This document shows positions 46,382-57,922 of a stretch of 64,000 nt of DNA, one piece after another. Source of the DNA: Trifolium pratense (lineage: Eukaryota > Streptophyta > Magnoliopsida > Fabales > Fabaceae); contig NC_060059.1 of the NCBI RefSeq assembly GCF_020283565.1, positions 17,912,933 to 17,976,932 on the forward strand, read 5' to 3'. The notes below the pieces were generated by a model. That model did not search any database and was not told where the DNA came from. It saw only the letters and a list, made by a program, of their open reading frames with translations. The position numbers and the translations under genes are program-made. The number at the start of each line of letters is the position of its first letter. The stretch's first letter is position 1.

Positions 46382-48580
46382 TGTAACGACCCATTTTTCG
46401 TATTCGTATATTTTATTGAATGTATTTTATTTATTAATTGGCTTTTATTATTTTAGTGAGCGACGAATAATTATTTAGCCGAACGTAAGTTATTAGACGC
46501 GAGAACCATTGTTTTGGGCTTATGGGCGTGAGAGGCAATGGGCCTAAGCCAATTGGGCTTGGTTCATGACCATGGAAAGTAGTATAAGTAGCAAGTCAAA
46601 CATATGAATAGTTTCACAATTCATTTTCTTTGAACTTTGAGTGAGTAAGAGCAAGAGCAAAACCATAGAACAAGGGCTAGGGTTTGATCAAGAGAGAAAG
46701 CTTGAGCAAGAGAAGGCTTGGATCATCATCTTTGCTTAAGGTAAGAGATTAGAATTCATGATTCTTGAGTGGCAAGGAGAGGGGAGATTGTCTATGTCTC
46801 CATTCCCGAATTCTCCCACTCAATTTCTTTTAGACTTTCGATTAAGCTTTTGTATGTGAGTGTGATGTTCTTCATCATTACTTGTATGTGTTAATCACTA
46901 GCTTGATTTCATGATAAATATGTATGTGTTTGGATCATGTTGAAAGAGTTTTTGAAAGTTACTTAAAACCCAAGAAATAGGCATGATTTTGATTATTTGA
47001 GGTATTTGGATGTTTGGAAGAGATGATTAATGTTCCTTGATACCATATATGTTTGGAATGGCTGTTTATAAGAATTTATAACATGTTTGGATGAATTTTT
47101 GAGTTGATTCAATGTTAAACCGCCTTAGAAAACTCAAGAACAGATTTTCTTTCTGGTGTAGTTCGCTTAGCGAACAGGAGTTCGCTACAGCGAACCTGTT
47201 CGCCACAAGCTCGCTACCTGTTCGCCATGTACCTGTAATCCTCTGATGTGGTTCGCTACAGCGAACTGAGCTTCGCTTAGCGAATGAGTTCGCTACCTGT
47301 TCGCTATGGATTCGCTTAGCGAACAGTACTGAACCTGCAACTTTTGTTAATGTTTGTAAGTGTGATTAGGCACTTGTAACATGGTTTAAGAGTATCCTTA
47401 CATGATTGTTGATACATGTTGATGCTGTTAATGCTTATTGTTAATCGTTAAATAATTGATAAACGTGTATGCAATAAGTTGTAGCTTAAAGTGAGCAATG
47501 TGATGTTTTGACATTAATTGTAATGTTAAGTGAATGTGTTTGAATTGTGTTTCCGCATTCATAATGAGTAGCTTCAAGCTAGAAATATCATATTGATGAT
47601 ATGTGTAAACATACATGCATTCATGTATATATATGTTGAATTGGAAACTTGGGTTCCAATAGATTTAAATGGATTTTTGAGTCCATAAGGAAGCCGAGGA
47701 TCGGATTAGATGAATCCATAAGATCTAGAGCTGCTATCCAGCAGGATATAAAACTGTTTAACTTATCCATGAGGGATATGAAGGTTTGGTAAGTTCCGAA
47801 CAATCCGGCAAGATGTAAAACTGTTTAACTTATCCATGAGGGGTAAAAGGCAATTGGTACCACATGCATTAGTCGTGTCTAGGGATGGCATGACATAGAA
47901 TGATTGGCATTAGATACATTAGGGTAAATGCGCATATATTTGATAAATGGTATGTGACATTATCTGGTTGAACTGTGCTAAACTTTATTAATTGATAATT
48001 GTTGAATGCGATGTTTTGGCGTGAGTTAGAATATGTATGAGGTAGTTCGAAAGTATAAGACTTTCTTATGCTCGTATGATATGTGATTATGTTTTCTAAC
48101 TCTCTGCTTTGTGTTATTTGCTGGACCTTTGGGGGTTCAGATATTCAGGCTGAGGATTGTGACGACGTTTAGACTGCTGTTCTAGCGTGGTGTTGAAGTA
48201 CCTTTTGGTGAGGAGACTTAGCATAGATTACTCCTCTTAGTACTAGCTTTTGACTAGAGTTTGTAAATAGTAAATGCTCTGGTAATGTAACATCGAGTCG
48301 GGGTTTACGCTTGGATTTCATCGTATATCGGTGTTACCTTTTTGATATGCTAGTTCTTGTATAAGTGACATCCTTAGGGATGAATATGGCTTATGTATAT
48401 ATATATGTATATATATATGCATGCTTGGTTAGTTTGAATCCGCTGTTGCTTTTCATGTTAAACTTCATGACGCTCTGTGTGTATGTTTGTGTTTTAATTA
48501 CCGCGTGGCACTCTGCCTTTACACTTGTTGAAAAGTTTTTAAAATTACGTTTTTAAGGGTAGTATGGGTTAGGGTGTTAC
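46382..48580 (+). mobile_element. 5' LTR of Ty3/gypsy element A
   Basis: 2.2-kb LTR, TGTAACGACCC at the left and GGGTGTTACA at the right (TGTAAC/GTTACA termini). AATAT precedes it as the likely target duplication. Region 47158-47326 is packed with TTCGC(T)...GCGAA palindromes. A GTATAAGTAG at about 46580 could be the TATA region. The 3' LTR is not in the window because the element is interrupted. Confidence 0.88.
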
Positions 48581-48584
48581 AATA

Positions 48585-48596
48585 GTGGTATCAGAG
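48585..48596 (+). promoter_or_regulatory. Primer-binding site of element A (tRNA-iMet)
   Basis: TGGTATCAGAGC, 4 bp after the LTR, complementary to the 3' end of plant initiator tRNA-Met. Confidence 0.92.
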
Positions 48597-48704
48597 CAGG
48601 TCGGTTCGTGTGAACCAACTAGGACTTTTCTTTTCCCCGTATGAGCATGTGTAGGGAACACTGTTAGTACTTTCTAACGTCTAGTTGTGATTCGTTCAGG
48701 AATC

Positions 48705-51544
48705 ATGGCTGCTGCGAGGACGAATGCTCAGATTGCGGAGGCTTTGGCCGCACTCACCAACATAGTGGTTAGAGATCATCAACCTGGAAGAGAGGTAGAG
48801 ATGAGGTTGGAAAGGTTCATGAAGCAGAAACCGCCAACATTTACCGGAGGTTACAACCCGGATGGAGCTCACAAGTGGCTGGAGGAACTTGAAATAATTT
48901 TTGAAGCAATGGATTGTTCCGAGGAAGGGAAGACAACCCTTGGAACATATGTGTTGCGTGAGGAAGCGAATGTGTGGTGGAAGAACGCCAAGTTGAGGCT
49001 AGGACCCGGTGGTATGGCTATACCATGGGCGAGGTTTAAAAGAGAATTTTTGGTTAAGTATTTTCCTGTGGATGTGAAGAATAAGAAGGTGGTGGAATTC
49101 ATGGAGTTGAAACAGGGAAATATGACGGTAGCTGACTATGCCGTCAAGTTTGAGACTTTGTGTGCGTTTAGCCCGCATTACAACACTTTGGAAGCGGAGA
49201 ACGACAAGTGTGTGAAGTTTGAAAGTGGTCTACGTCCAGACATCAAGCATATGATTGGATTTTCGCAGATAAGGGATTTTGCGACCCTTGTGAACAAGAG
49301 TAGGATCTGTGATGAAGATGGTAGGGCAAAGGTGAACTACTACAAAGCTGTGAACGACCGAAAAGGGAAAGGACAAGAGCGCGGAAAACCTTATGACAAC
49401 CGCGGTAGGGGTAATACAAGTGGTGGTAAGAAGCCGGTGAATGGAAGTTGTTACAAATGTGGAGAGCGGGGTCATATGTCGTATGATTGCCCGAAGAAAT
49501 TGAACAAGTGTTTGAATTGTGGAAAGTTAGGCCACAAAACTGAAGTGTGTAGAACAAGAGTGTTTTGTTTCAACTGTGGTGAGGAGGGCCACAAGAGTAT
49601 AATCTGCAAGAAGCCCAAGAAGGTGATGGGCAAGGTGTTTGCTTTGAGTGGAGAGGATGCTAGCCTTGAGGACAATCTCATTAGAGGTACGTGTTTCATC
49701 TATGACACTCCTTTAATTGCGATTATAGATACGGGAGCGACGCATTCTTTTATTTCTTTGGATTGTGCAAAGCGTCTTAGTATTCCTTTAACGGATATGA
49801 CGGGTAGAATGGAAATAGAAACCCCTGCTAATGGTTCAGTGATTACTCGACAAGTATGTCGTAACTGCCCCGTAACCATTTTTGGTAGGCACTTTGGAAT
49901 GGATTTAGTGTGTATTCCACTTAGTGGTATGGATGTAATTTTTGGTATGAATTGGTTAATCTTCAACCGAATTCATATCAACTGTCGTGAGAAGGCCGTT
50001 GTTTTTCCGAAGCCGGAGGAGAACTTGCATTTGATGAGCGGGAAGGAAGTATCGGAAGCATTGAAAGAACATGCCGAGATGTTCATGATGTTTGCATCAT
50101 TGAAACTCGAAGGAGGAGTTAAGATAGAAGAGTTACCGATCGTTTGTGAATTCCCAGATGTGTTTCCGGATGATATATCTGACGTGCCTCCAAAGCGAGA
50201 GGTAGAGTTTTCTATCGACCTAGTACCTGGAACTAGTCCGATATCGATGGCGCCGTATCGAATGTCAGCGTCAGAGTTGAATGAGTTGAAGAAGCAACTT
50301 GAAGAGCTGCTTGAGAAGAGGTTTGTTCGACCGAGTGTTTCGCCATGGGGAGCGCCGGTGTTGCTTGTGAAGAAAAAAGATGGAAGCATGAGATTATGTA
50401 TAGACTATCTTCAGTTGAACAAAGTGACGATCAAGAATAAATATCCACTCCCGAGGATAGATGATTTGATGGATCAACTAGTTGGAGCTTGCGTGTTTAG
50501 TAAGATCGATTTGAGATCTGGATACCATCAGATTAGAGTGAAGACGGAAGACATACCTAAGACTGCATTTAGGACGAGGTATGGGCACTACGAGTATTCA
50601 GTTATGCCGTTTGGTGTGACCAATGCACCTGGAGTTTTCATGGAGTATATGAACCGAATTTTCCATTCATTTTTGGATAGATTCGTGGTGGTGTTCATCG
50701 ACGACATTTTGATTTACTCAAAATCCGAGGAAGAGCACGAAGAGCACTTGAGGATTGTTTTGCAAGTCTTGAAGGAGAAGAAGTTGTATGCCAAGTTGTC
50801 GAAATGTGAATTTTGGATGAAAGAGGTGAGTTTCCTAGGGCATATAATTTCAAGTGGAGGAATCGCGGTAGATCCTGCGAAGGTTGACGCTGTGTCACAG
50901 TGGGGAACGCCGGAATCTGTTTCAGAGATTAGAAGTTTCCTTGGTTTAGCCGGTTATTATAGAAGATTCATCGAAGGTTTTTCGAAGTTGGCTTTGCCGT
51001 TAACCAAGTTGACGAGGAAAGATCAAGCGTTTGTTTGGGATGGTAATTGTGAGAAGAGTTTCCAAGAGCTCAAGAGAAGATTGACTACTGCACCCGTGTT
51101 GATTTTACCCGATGCCAAAGAGTCGTTCGTCGTGTATTGCGATGCTTCGAAGTTAGGACTTGGTGGAGTGCTTATGCAAGGGGGTAATGTGGTAGCATAT
51201 GCTTCAAGGCAACTGAAGGTTCACGAGAGGAACTATCCAACGCATGATTTGGAGTTAGCCGCAGTGGTGTTTGCTTTGAAAGTGTGGAGACACTACTTGT
51301 ATGGATCGAGGTTTGAAGTGTTTAGTGATCACAAGAGTCTGAGATACTTATTCGACCAGAAGGAGTTGAATATGAGGCAACGAAGATGGCTCGAATTCTT
51401 AAAGGACTACGATTTTGAATTGAGTTATCACCCCGGAAAAGCCAATGTGGTGGCCGATGCATTAAGTAGGAAAACTTTGCATATGTCATCATTGATGGTG
51501 AGAGAGTTAGAGTTGATTGAAGAATTCCGAGACTTGAGTCTTGT
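48705..51544 (+). CDS. Gag-Pol polyprotein of Ty3/gypsy element A, truncated by insertion
   Basis: One open frame (about 947 codons of element sequence; it runs on to a chance stop at 51581). In order: retrotransposon Gag domain (about residues 50-190); three CCHC zinc knuckles at about 248-305 ([42 protein letters not shown]); aspartic protease around [12 protein letters not shown] (about 340); RT with [20 protein letters not shown] and the catalytic FIDDILIYS at about 663; RNase H starting at [13 protein letters not shown] (about 810) with [11 protein letters not shown]. Integrase is absent because element B begins at EEFRDLSLV. The frame is undamaged up to that point, so the element was probably intact when hit. 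The ATG at 48705 follows the primer site by about 110 bp. Confidence 0.93.
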
Positions 51545-53292
51545 TGCGATATTTCTGCAAGTGCACAGACTTATCGTGTAGTTATAAAAGATTATCGATC
51601 CCACAGGGACTATTAGTTAATATTTCGCTTATGTTTTCAATATAATGTAAGGTTAAGGCTAATAATAATTAAAAAGGGGTTTGTAAAATAATTACCTAGA
51701 AATAAAATAATTAAGTTAAATAACAGTGACTAGTAAGAATTGGTTTTAAATAAGTTGGATTTTAACTAACTGGAATGTTACTTTAGGTACTTCAATGGGT
51801 TCGGTAATAAACACTATGTTTTGAAAAGTTTAGTCTCTTTAAAATTGATTTAAAAATACTCGTCTCACACTTTCGCGCTATTGAGTTATATTATATAATG
51901 ATAGAATAAATGTATCACTTTCGCTATAACATTTACTTATAAAAATATTGTTTGGAAATCAATTAAATTTTACTAAAAGGGTCTAGTTTTCATAAAACGA
52001 TATTAGTTTAAAAATATAGAACTCATGTCATCACACTATTGGACTATATTATATTATATAAATAAGATGTTTTGCTATCGCTCAATCATTAATTCATAAA
52101 ATACTTTTTGAAAACTAATATAATTTAATTAACCTTAAAGAGCTGTCGCGATATTAAAGTTAATGTTCAGTTTTTACTATCTAGTATAAATTTCAAACAA
52201 TCGTTCTGTTAATTCATACTTTAATTAATTTTCACTGATCGTGCAAAATTATAATCTATTGTTTATTTAAAAACTGAAACAGAAAACTAGACTTGAAAAT
52301 TTAGTTCACAGTTTAATTACCGAACTCATATCAGACACCTATTTCACATACCAGTTATATTAAATTAGTTGGACATAATTACAAATAAAGGCATGATATA
52401 ACAATAGTAGTTACGGAAAAAAGAAAACATAGATATAGATACTGCAATTTATTGGTGCTGGAAAATTAAAGAACATGCAATAACAGTAGCAAATAAAACA
52501 AGACAGGAATTAAAATAATTAAAGTAAGCAGTAACTGGAATTTGGAAAATAAAACCAAATATATTGATTAATGTAACTTACAGAACCGAAACTGGAATTG
52601 AACAGGAAACAAAGGACAAGCTGTAGCTCTCAACACGTAAAGCAGTAAACTTAATTCTAAGAATTTAAAATAAGTGTTTTTTTTTTCTTTTTCTCTTAAG
52701 CTCTAACTTGTCGTCGTGTCAGATCCTCAATTCATTCTGAATGCATTTATATATAGGCTGTGAGTGAGGAGTTGAAGTCCTCCTTTTTCTCCTTTCAGTT
52801 CCTTTACTTTCTCCCCACGATTCGTAACTGATTTCATTCAACGAAGATAAGGATTCAACGAAGATGAGGACTGATATTTTTTCCTGAAGAATCGCTCACG
52901 ACTGGCGCCACGTAACACATGACTGACGCCATGTGTTGTTTAATATTTTTGCATGTGCTCCTTTAATTTAGGTGTGGCTGGCGCCACAATATGCATGGCT
53001 GGCGCCATGATTTGTGCACCAAAATTGCATGGCTGGCGCCTTGATTCATGTGGCTGGCGCCACTTCTCTTGCTTTGTGGCCGGCGCCATAGTTGTGTGGC
53101 CGGCACTGCTGGCCTCAACTGTGGGCTGGCCCACTTGTTTTGTTTCTTTGTATTTTTTTTGGTCTCGGTACATATCTGTAAGTTTCATAAAAAACAATAA
53201 TTATTTTATTAATACTAGGATAATTTAGACAAAAATATTAAGATACTTAGGGAAATAATATTAATAAAATAGTGCATTTTTCGGTGTTATCA
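51545..53292 (-). mobile_element. 3' LTR of Athila-like element B
   Basis: On the minus strand the LTR begins TGATAACACC at 53292 and ends ...ATATCGCA at about 51545 (or ...CAACA at 51542). AAGTTTAGGGGAGTT at 53293-53307 is its polypurine tract. A minus-strand TATA box, CCTATATATAAATGC, lies at about 52743-52757. Its insertion changes element A's RNase H tail after EEFRDLSLV. The other end of B is out of the window, so the target duplication cannot be checked. Confidence 0.8.
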
Positions 53293-54276
53293 AACTCCCC
53301 TAAACTTGAACCATTGCTTGTCCTCAAGCAAAAAGATATAACATTTAGTGATAGAGAAAACAAAACTAAAGACATCCTCAAAGCCACTTATTTAATTTCT
53401 ACCGAATCATTCAAATCTGCTTGTTTATCCCTACTAAAGATATCATAGAAACACAAACCAAAAGTGATCATGAATTTCTTCCTTATATAGACCGTTCCGA
53501 TATATTTTGCCATTACCCGAACTTAACTTTCGTTTCTTCTTTCGTCATCCCCTTTTTACCCGTGGTAATCACATTAAGCCCGTTATCTATTCACACACAC
53601 ATGATAGCGAACCTGTTAGTGATTATGATTCGATTCTTTTTTTTTTTTTTTTTTTTTTTTTTTTCATTTATTTTTCTATTTCAACCAATGATAGTTTTGC
53701 ATCTTTTAGGTGTTTCGCAGTTGGGCTAAATGACCGGGTGAGAGTCACCTAACTTAGAATGCGTAGTCCCTTTTAGATTTATACTATCTTTATACATATA
53801 TTTTTTTCGAAATCATTCACTTATTTTCGTCGATTCTACTACTTAGATAGTGATCGTAGATGGTGCCGACTACCACTGGGTTTACTCAAGAATTAGTAAA
53901 GTTTAAGAAATTTAAATTCGGGATTTGGCAAGTATCGAAATTGATCTACATAACTAAGAAATTTATGGTGTTAAAATGATATAGCTAGTAGGAAAACATA
54001 CTGATAAGAGGATTTAGTTTAATTACGTCAATGACTTAGGAACATCTAAAGTGCATTGTTTCTAAAAAATTTTTGTTATGGCTCAAGATTGGAAAAAAAT
54101 TTAAAATAACCCGAAAAAATTTATTTGCAAAAAGGGAAATTGGACTAAAATAAAATAAGACTGAAAAGTAGAAAATAAAAACAGTAAAGTCCTCCCCTAA
54201 ACTTAAATCCAACATTGTCCCCAATGTTATGACTTAAAAGAAGGAGAGGAACGTGAAACCTGGGATTATTATCAAG
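53293..54276 (-). other. 3' untranslated region of element B with two polypurine tracts
   Basis: Non-coding stretch between the last ORF and the LTR. The minus strand has TTTAAGTTTAGGGGAGGAC at about 54188-54206 and TTCAAGTTTAGGGGAGTTTG at 53291-53310. These are two copies of the same polypurine phrase about 900 bp apart; only the second abuts the LTR. Poly-T at 53637-53664. Confidence 0.6.
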
Positions 54277-55578
54277 TCACGGTGGAGGTTGTTGGTATCT
54301 TTGAAAGTTGTCAAACTGCATCCTTAATTCGCTTATGCCATAAATGACGCGATCAAGTTGTTGTTGACGTTGTGCCTCCACCGTATCCCATTGGTCAAAA
54401 CGGCCCTGAATTTGTTGTTGATTTTGTAGAATTTGATTTTGTTGAATTTGCATTGCGTTAATTTGTCCCATCATCTCCGTTTGTTGTTGATGCATGGCAT
54501 AAACGAGGCTGTCGCGTTCGTCCATGGTGTTTTGGCGAGATGATGAACTACCTGCAAAAGTGTTAGGAAAATATGTGGTGTGTGCAGGTGGGACAAAATT
54601 ATGGCTCCCACCAGCGGCAACATCATCAGTAATGTGCGTGGGAGCCTGATCAGGCATGGGCTCGTCATTAGTATTATAAAGGAGGTTTGCAGGAATCCGA
54701 ACATCAGTGCGGTCCGGATTTGGAAGAGTGAAATTAGGACACACTGTATTATTAATTAACAGATTAAAACCTCCACTTCTACGTTCCTTAATCAATTTCA
54801 TGCTCTTGACCATGTTAAGATCAAGGTAAAATGGATGCATAGGTGGAAGAGGGACGAACTCGTCTTTGTGTCCGAGGAGTTTAGCTAGTGTTGTAAGTAA
54901 ACCTCCAAACATGATGTCGCCCTTCTTAGTAATATATGATCGCATATGGGAGAGCATGAAAGAAACAGCATTTATTCGAATATTATTAAAAATGGCATAG
55001 ATAAAGAAAAGCTCTTTGGCATTGATTTTGTTAGAATTTAGCCGTCCGAAAATAGTATAAGCTAGTAGTTGTCGAAAATATCGGATGGCGGGATTGTGAA
55101 TGGAGGAGGCGGCATTACCTTCAAAACTCTCCATGTTTTTTCCCGTTATAGATTGCCAAAATGATCTAGCATTTTCTACCCATTGCTCGTTGTCGGGATT
55201 TTTATATGCGACACCATCGCCATAAGGAATACGTAAAAGATTAGCAATTTGATCATAGGTCATTTCGTATTCCTTATTAAACATACGAAAACGAGCGATG
55301 CCATTTGGACTGTCAGGATTTTTTAAAATAAGAGAGCTTAGAAATTCTATTGTCAGTGGAAAGTAAGCAGCATTTCTTTGGTTTACAAAGAAATTTAAGT
55401 TGAGAGTATCAAGCATATATTTCACACTGTCATAAAGTCCTAAACTTCTTAAACAATCATTATCAGCATACCTTGTGGGAACAAATTCCCTAGTGGAGAG
55501 AGCCATAAAGGTTTGATTTTGTTTAGCTCCTTCTGTTCCCTTCCTATACTTGAGTTGGTAAGGCACTTGGTTTGCCAT
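54277..55578 (-). CDS. Athila ORF1-like protein of element B, second copy
   Basis: 433 aa from MANQVPYQLKYRKGT. It resembles the ATHILA ORF-1 family, the gene found 3' of pol in Athila-type elements and often called env-like. Core motifs: YFPLTIEFLSSL, FRMFNKEYEMTYDQIANLL, IHNPAIRYFRQLLAYTIFGR, KELFFIYAIF, GGLLTTLAKLLGH. The C-terminal third is Q-rich (HQQQTEMMGQINAMQIQQNQ) and probably coiled coil. I see no signal peptide and no membrane segment, so an envelope role is not supported. It is clearly related to the ORF at 56514-57815 by order and spacing of motifs. Confidence 0.75.
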   Translation of the reverse strand: MANQVPYQLKYRKGTEGAKQNQTFMALSTREFVPTRYADNDCLRSLGLYDSVKYMLDTLNLNFFVNQRNAAYFPLTIEFLSSLILKNPDSPNGIARFRMFNKEYEMTYDQIANLLRIPYGDGVAYKNPDNEQWVENARSFWQSITGKNMESFEGNAASSIHNPAIRYFRQLLAYTIFGRLNSNKINAKELFFIYAIFNNIRINAVSFMLSHMRSYITKKGDIMFGGLLTTLAKLLGHKDEFVPLPPMHPFYLDLNMVKSMKLIKERRSGGFNLLINNTVCPNFTLPNPDRTDVRIPANLLYNTNDEPMPDQAPTHITDDVAAGGSHNFVPPAHTTYFPNTFAGSSSSRQNTMDERDSLVYAMHQQQTEMMGQINAMQIQQNQILQNQQQIQGRFDQWDTVEAQRQQQLDRVIYGISELRMQFDNFQRYQQPPP

Positions 55579-56513
55579 TGAGATTTTAATGTAGCGTGAA
55601 TAGGAGAAGAGAAAATATTAAGTTATACTGATTTAGTAAATTAGTAGAAGTGGTGAGTTGAGTAGCTTGTCTTTATAGAAGCATTGATGTTCAAGTTGGT
55701 CAAAAATAAATAAGTGGGTAATTGTAATTGTCAGGCATCTCATAATGGTTTTGTATGAAAGTGTTTTCAAAATAATGGCATGCATGACAAGTAGATAGTG
55801 GTAACTATTGCATGCATTTGTCCACTCACATGTGTACTTTGTTTTGACCAAATAATTTATTATTGCATGCATTGGATAAAAGTTTGGCACAAGGCATATG
55901 GCGCCGGCCATAAGTTGTGTGGCGCACGCCACATGCTTATTGGCATGTGTGTGTGGCGCCGGCCATATGTTTTTTAATACAATGTAAGGCGCTGGCCTTG
56001 TGTTTTGCAAGGGGGAAAGTGGCCAGCGCCATTTGTGTGGCTGTTCACTCGTGATACATTATTATATAGTGTGCATGTACGTAGTATATATGTATCACTA
56101 GCCATATGTGATGATACTTGTGCATGTGACTTGCAGAAAATTAAGTCTAGCCTGTGGCATATAGGGTCATGTGTTGTGCAGTGTGTAAGAAATGTTTTGA
56201 CTAGACTAAACAATTATGTGGATACTATAATTGGATATTGACCATAGTAGCAAACCAGTACGAAAGATTTAACTAAGTTGAATAGTATATATATATAGAT
56301 AGATGAAACATGCAGAGAATGAAAATACTTGCATAATTTATAAATTCCAAAATAAAATAATTGTATCTAATTGAGAAATTTATGCAGGAAAATTAAATAG
56401 TTTGGATGCATAAAAAATAAAATACTGAAAGCGGGAAATAAATGTTTTCTTTCGCGCAAATTTATTCAATAGATGTTTCGGCGCGAAAGAAGAAAATAGA
56501 CAGATGTTCGTCG
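55579..56513 (-). other. Spacer between the two ORF1-like genes of element B
   Basis: Non-coding. 55885-56035 has repeated GGCGCCGGCCAT, GGCGCACGCCAC and GGCCAGCGCCAT palindromes like those in the LTR at 52898-53107. These may be regulatory or may be remnants of a shared repeat. Confidence 0.5.
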
Positions 56514-57743
56514 TCAGCCACTAGGTTGTGGCGCAGCGGGAGGCAGTTGTATGGCGCGAATCTGGTCCGAACAACGATCGAACTGTTCTATGACTAAGTC
56601 CATGAATCGATAGAAATCTCCTTTTAAAGTTGCAAGATCCGTACGAAGAGCAGCGAGTTCTTTCTGCATGCCGGCAATGGCAACTCCACAGTCAGGTGGT
56701 GAGGTAGAAGCAGCTGTAGGGGTAGGTGATGGAGGTGCAGGTGTGTAAAAGAAAAGTGGTGGTTCTGGTGGCTCTGGGTCATTAAGAATGTAGTAAAATG
56801 GCGGTGTTTCGGGGTCAGTTTCATCTTGTCTCTCCAAGGTATAGAGCCAGTTCTTTTTATCGTGTACACTAGTTTTGGTATTGTACGGCAGAGTGAATTC
56901 ATGAACAGGCTCAAGGTTGATCAATAACTGGAAAGTATCAGGGCCAAGGTTTCCAATCAGGTGGTTGTTGAAGCAATATTCAATTCCCATGGGTTCTACT
57001 CCTATAGAGAGGTCAATCTGTGACAGGGGGGTGTAGAGGTCTAAGGCTCTAGCTATGATGGTGACAAAACCACCAATGCCTATGTGGCGAGTTGGGTCTT
57101 TGGTGAATTTGGCTAAGCTGTCAAGTAGGAAGGATGCAGCATTGAGTGGTCGACTTTGTGATCCACAAAACATTATGAACAGTTCTTCCCTGCTGACGGT
57201 TGTGACGTTGGGGGGTTTTCCAAAGAAAGTGTGAGCAATAATCATGTGGAAATATCTTATTGCCGGGTTATGGATGGCTGTGCTTAGTCTTTCATCGGGG
57301 GGTGAGTTAGGGTTACCCGAAATGCTGCCCCAGAAGCGTTGAAGCTCACTTTCCATAAAAGTATCTTCTTGTATCTTGGTGAAAGCATCTGGGCCACAAG
57401 GCACTCCTAGGTATTCAGCTATTTCTCGGGTGGTAAGATGGTAGGATTTTCCGAACAATATAAAACTGACAAGACCTCCATGTATGGGATTTCCACGTGT
57501 CGGCTCATACCTAAATGCACTCAGGAATTCCAGAGTCAGATTTCGGTAGGTGGGTGGGTTGGAAAAAGTGAAGCGGTCCCAACCTAGTTGGTTAATCAAG
57601 AATCTCACACTCTCAGAAATTCCTAAAGCTACTAAGGCGTAACTGTCTGGAAAAGCATGGAATGATGTCACTCGGTGGGAAAGGTCTTTGTAACGCTGCT
57701 TCTGTGTGGCGCTTCTGAACTTAACTATCATTTTGTCCTCCAT
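56514..57743 (-). CDS. Athila ORF1-like protein of element B, first copy
   Basis: About 409 aa from MEDKMIVKFRS at 57743; the open frame extends to 57815 with a weaker start. Motifs parallel to the other ORF: YRNLTLEFLSAF, FILFGKSYHLTTREIAEYLG, IHNPAIRYFHMIIAHTFFGK, REELFIMFCG, GGFVTIIARALDL. It has a Pro-rich hinge (PEPPEPPLFF, PAPPSPTPTAA) and then a short helical C terminus (MQKELAALRTDLATLKGDFY). No membrane segment. It follows Pol by about 180 bp in the element's direction. Confidence 0.75.
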   Translation of the reverse strand: MEDKMIVKFRSATQKQRYKDLSHRVTSFHAFPDSYALVALGISESVRFLINQLGWDRFTFSNPPTYRNLTLEFLSAFRYEPTRGNPIHGGLVSFILFGKSYHLTTREIAEYLGVPCGPDAFTKIQEDTFMESELQRFWGSISGNPNSPPDERLSTAIHNPAIRYFHMIIAHTFFGKPPNVTTVSREELFIMFCGSQSRPLNAASFLLDSLAKFTKDPTRHIGIGGFVTIIARALDLYTPLSQIDLSIGVEPMGIEYCFNNHLIGNLGPDTFQLLINLEPVHEFTLPYNTKTSVHDKKNWLYTLERQDETDPETPPFYYILNDPEPPEPPLFFYTPAPPSPTPTAASTSPPDCGVAIAGMQKELAALRTDLATLKGDFYRFMDLVIEQFDRCSDQIRAIQLPPAAPQPSG

Positions 57744-57922
57744 TTCGTTTAAAATTAATTTAGTATCTGCTATTTTCAGTAAGAGAAAACAATCATACAA
57801 GTTAGTGCTGATCAACTAAAAATAAAAATAAAACATATGAAAAATGGAAAATACAAATATGGGTTGCCTCCCATGCAGCGCTTCGTTTAATGTCGGTAGC
57901 TCGACAGTAATCCGGTCAACGT

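Noticed and set aside
49230..50389. Several minus-strand ORFs of 75-138 aa
   Set aside because: Antisense shadows of the well-supported Gag-Pol frame of element A.
52953..53228. 91-aa Trp/Cys-rich plus ORF
   Set aside because: Arises from the GGCGCC palindrome repeats in the LTR of element B; antisense to the element and without a family.
54277..57815. Envelope glycoprotein reading for the two post-Pol ORFs
   Set aside because: No signal peptide, no membrane segment and no Cys-rich ectodomain; the motifs fit ATHILA ORF-1-type proteins instead.
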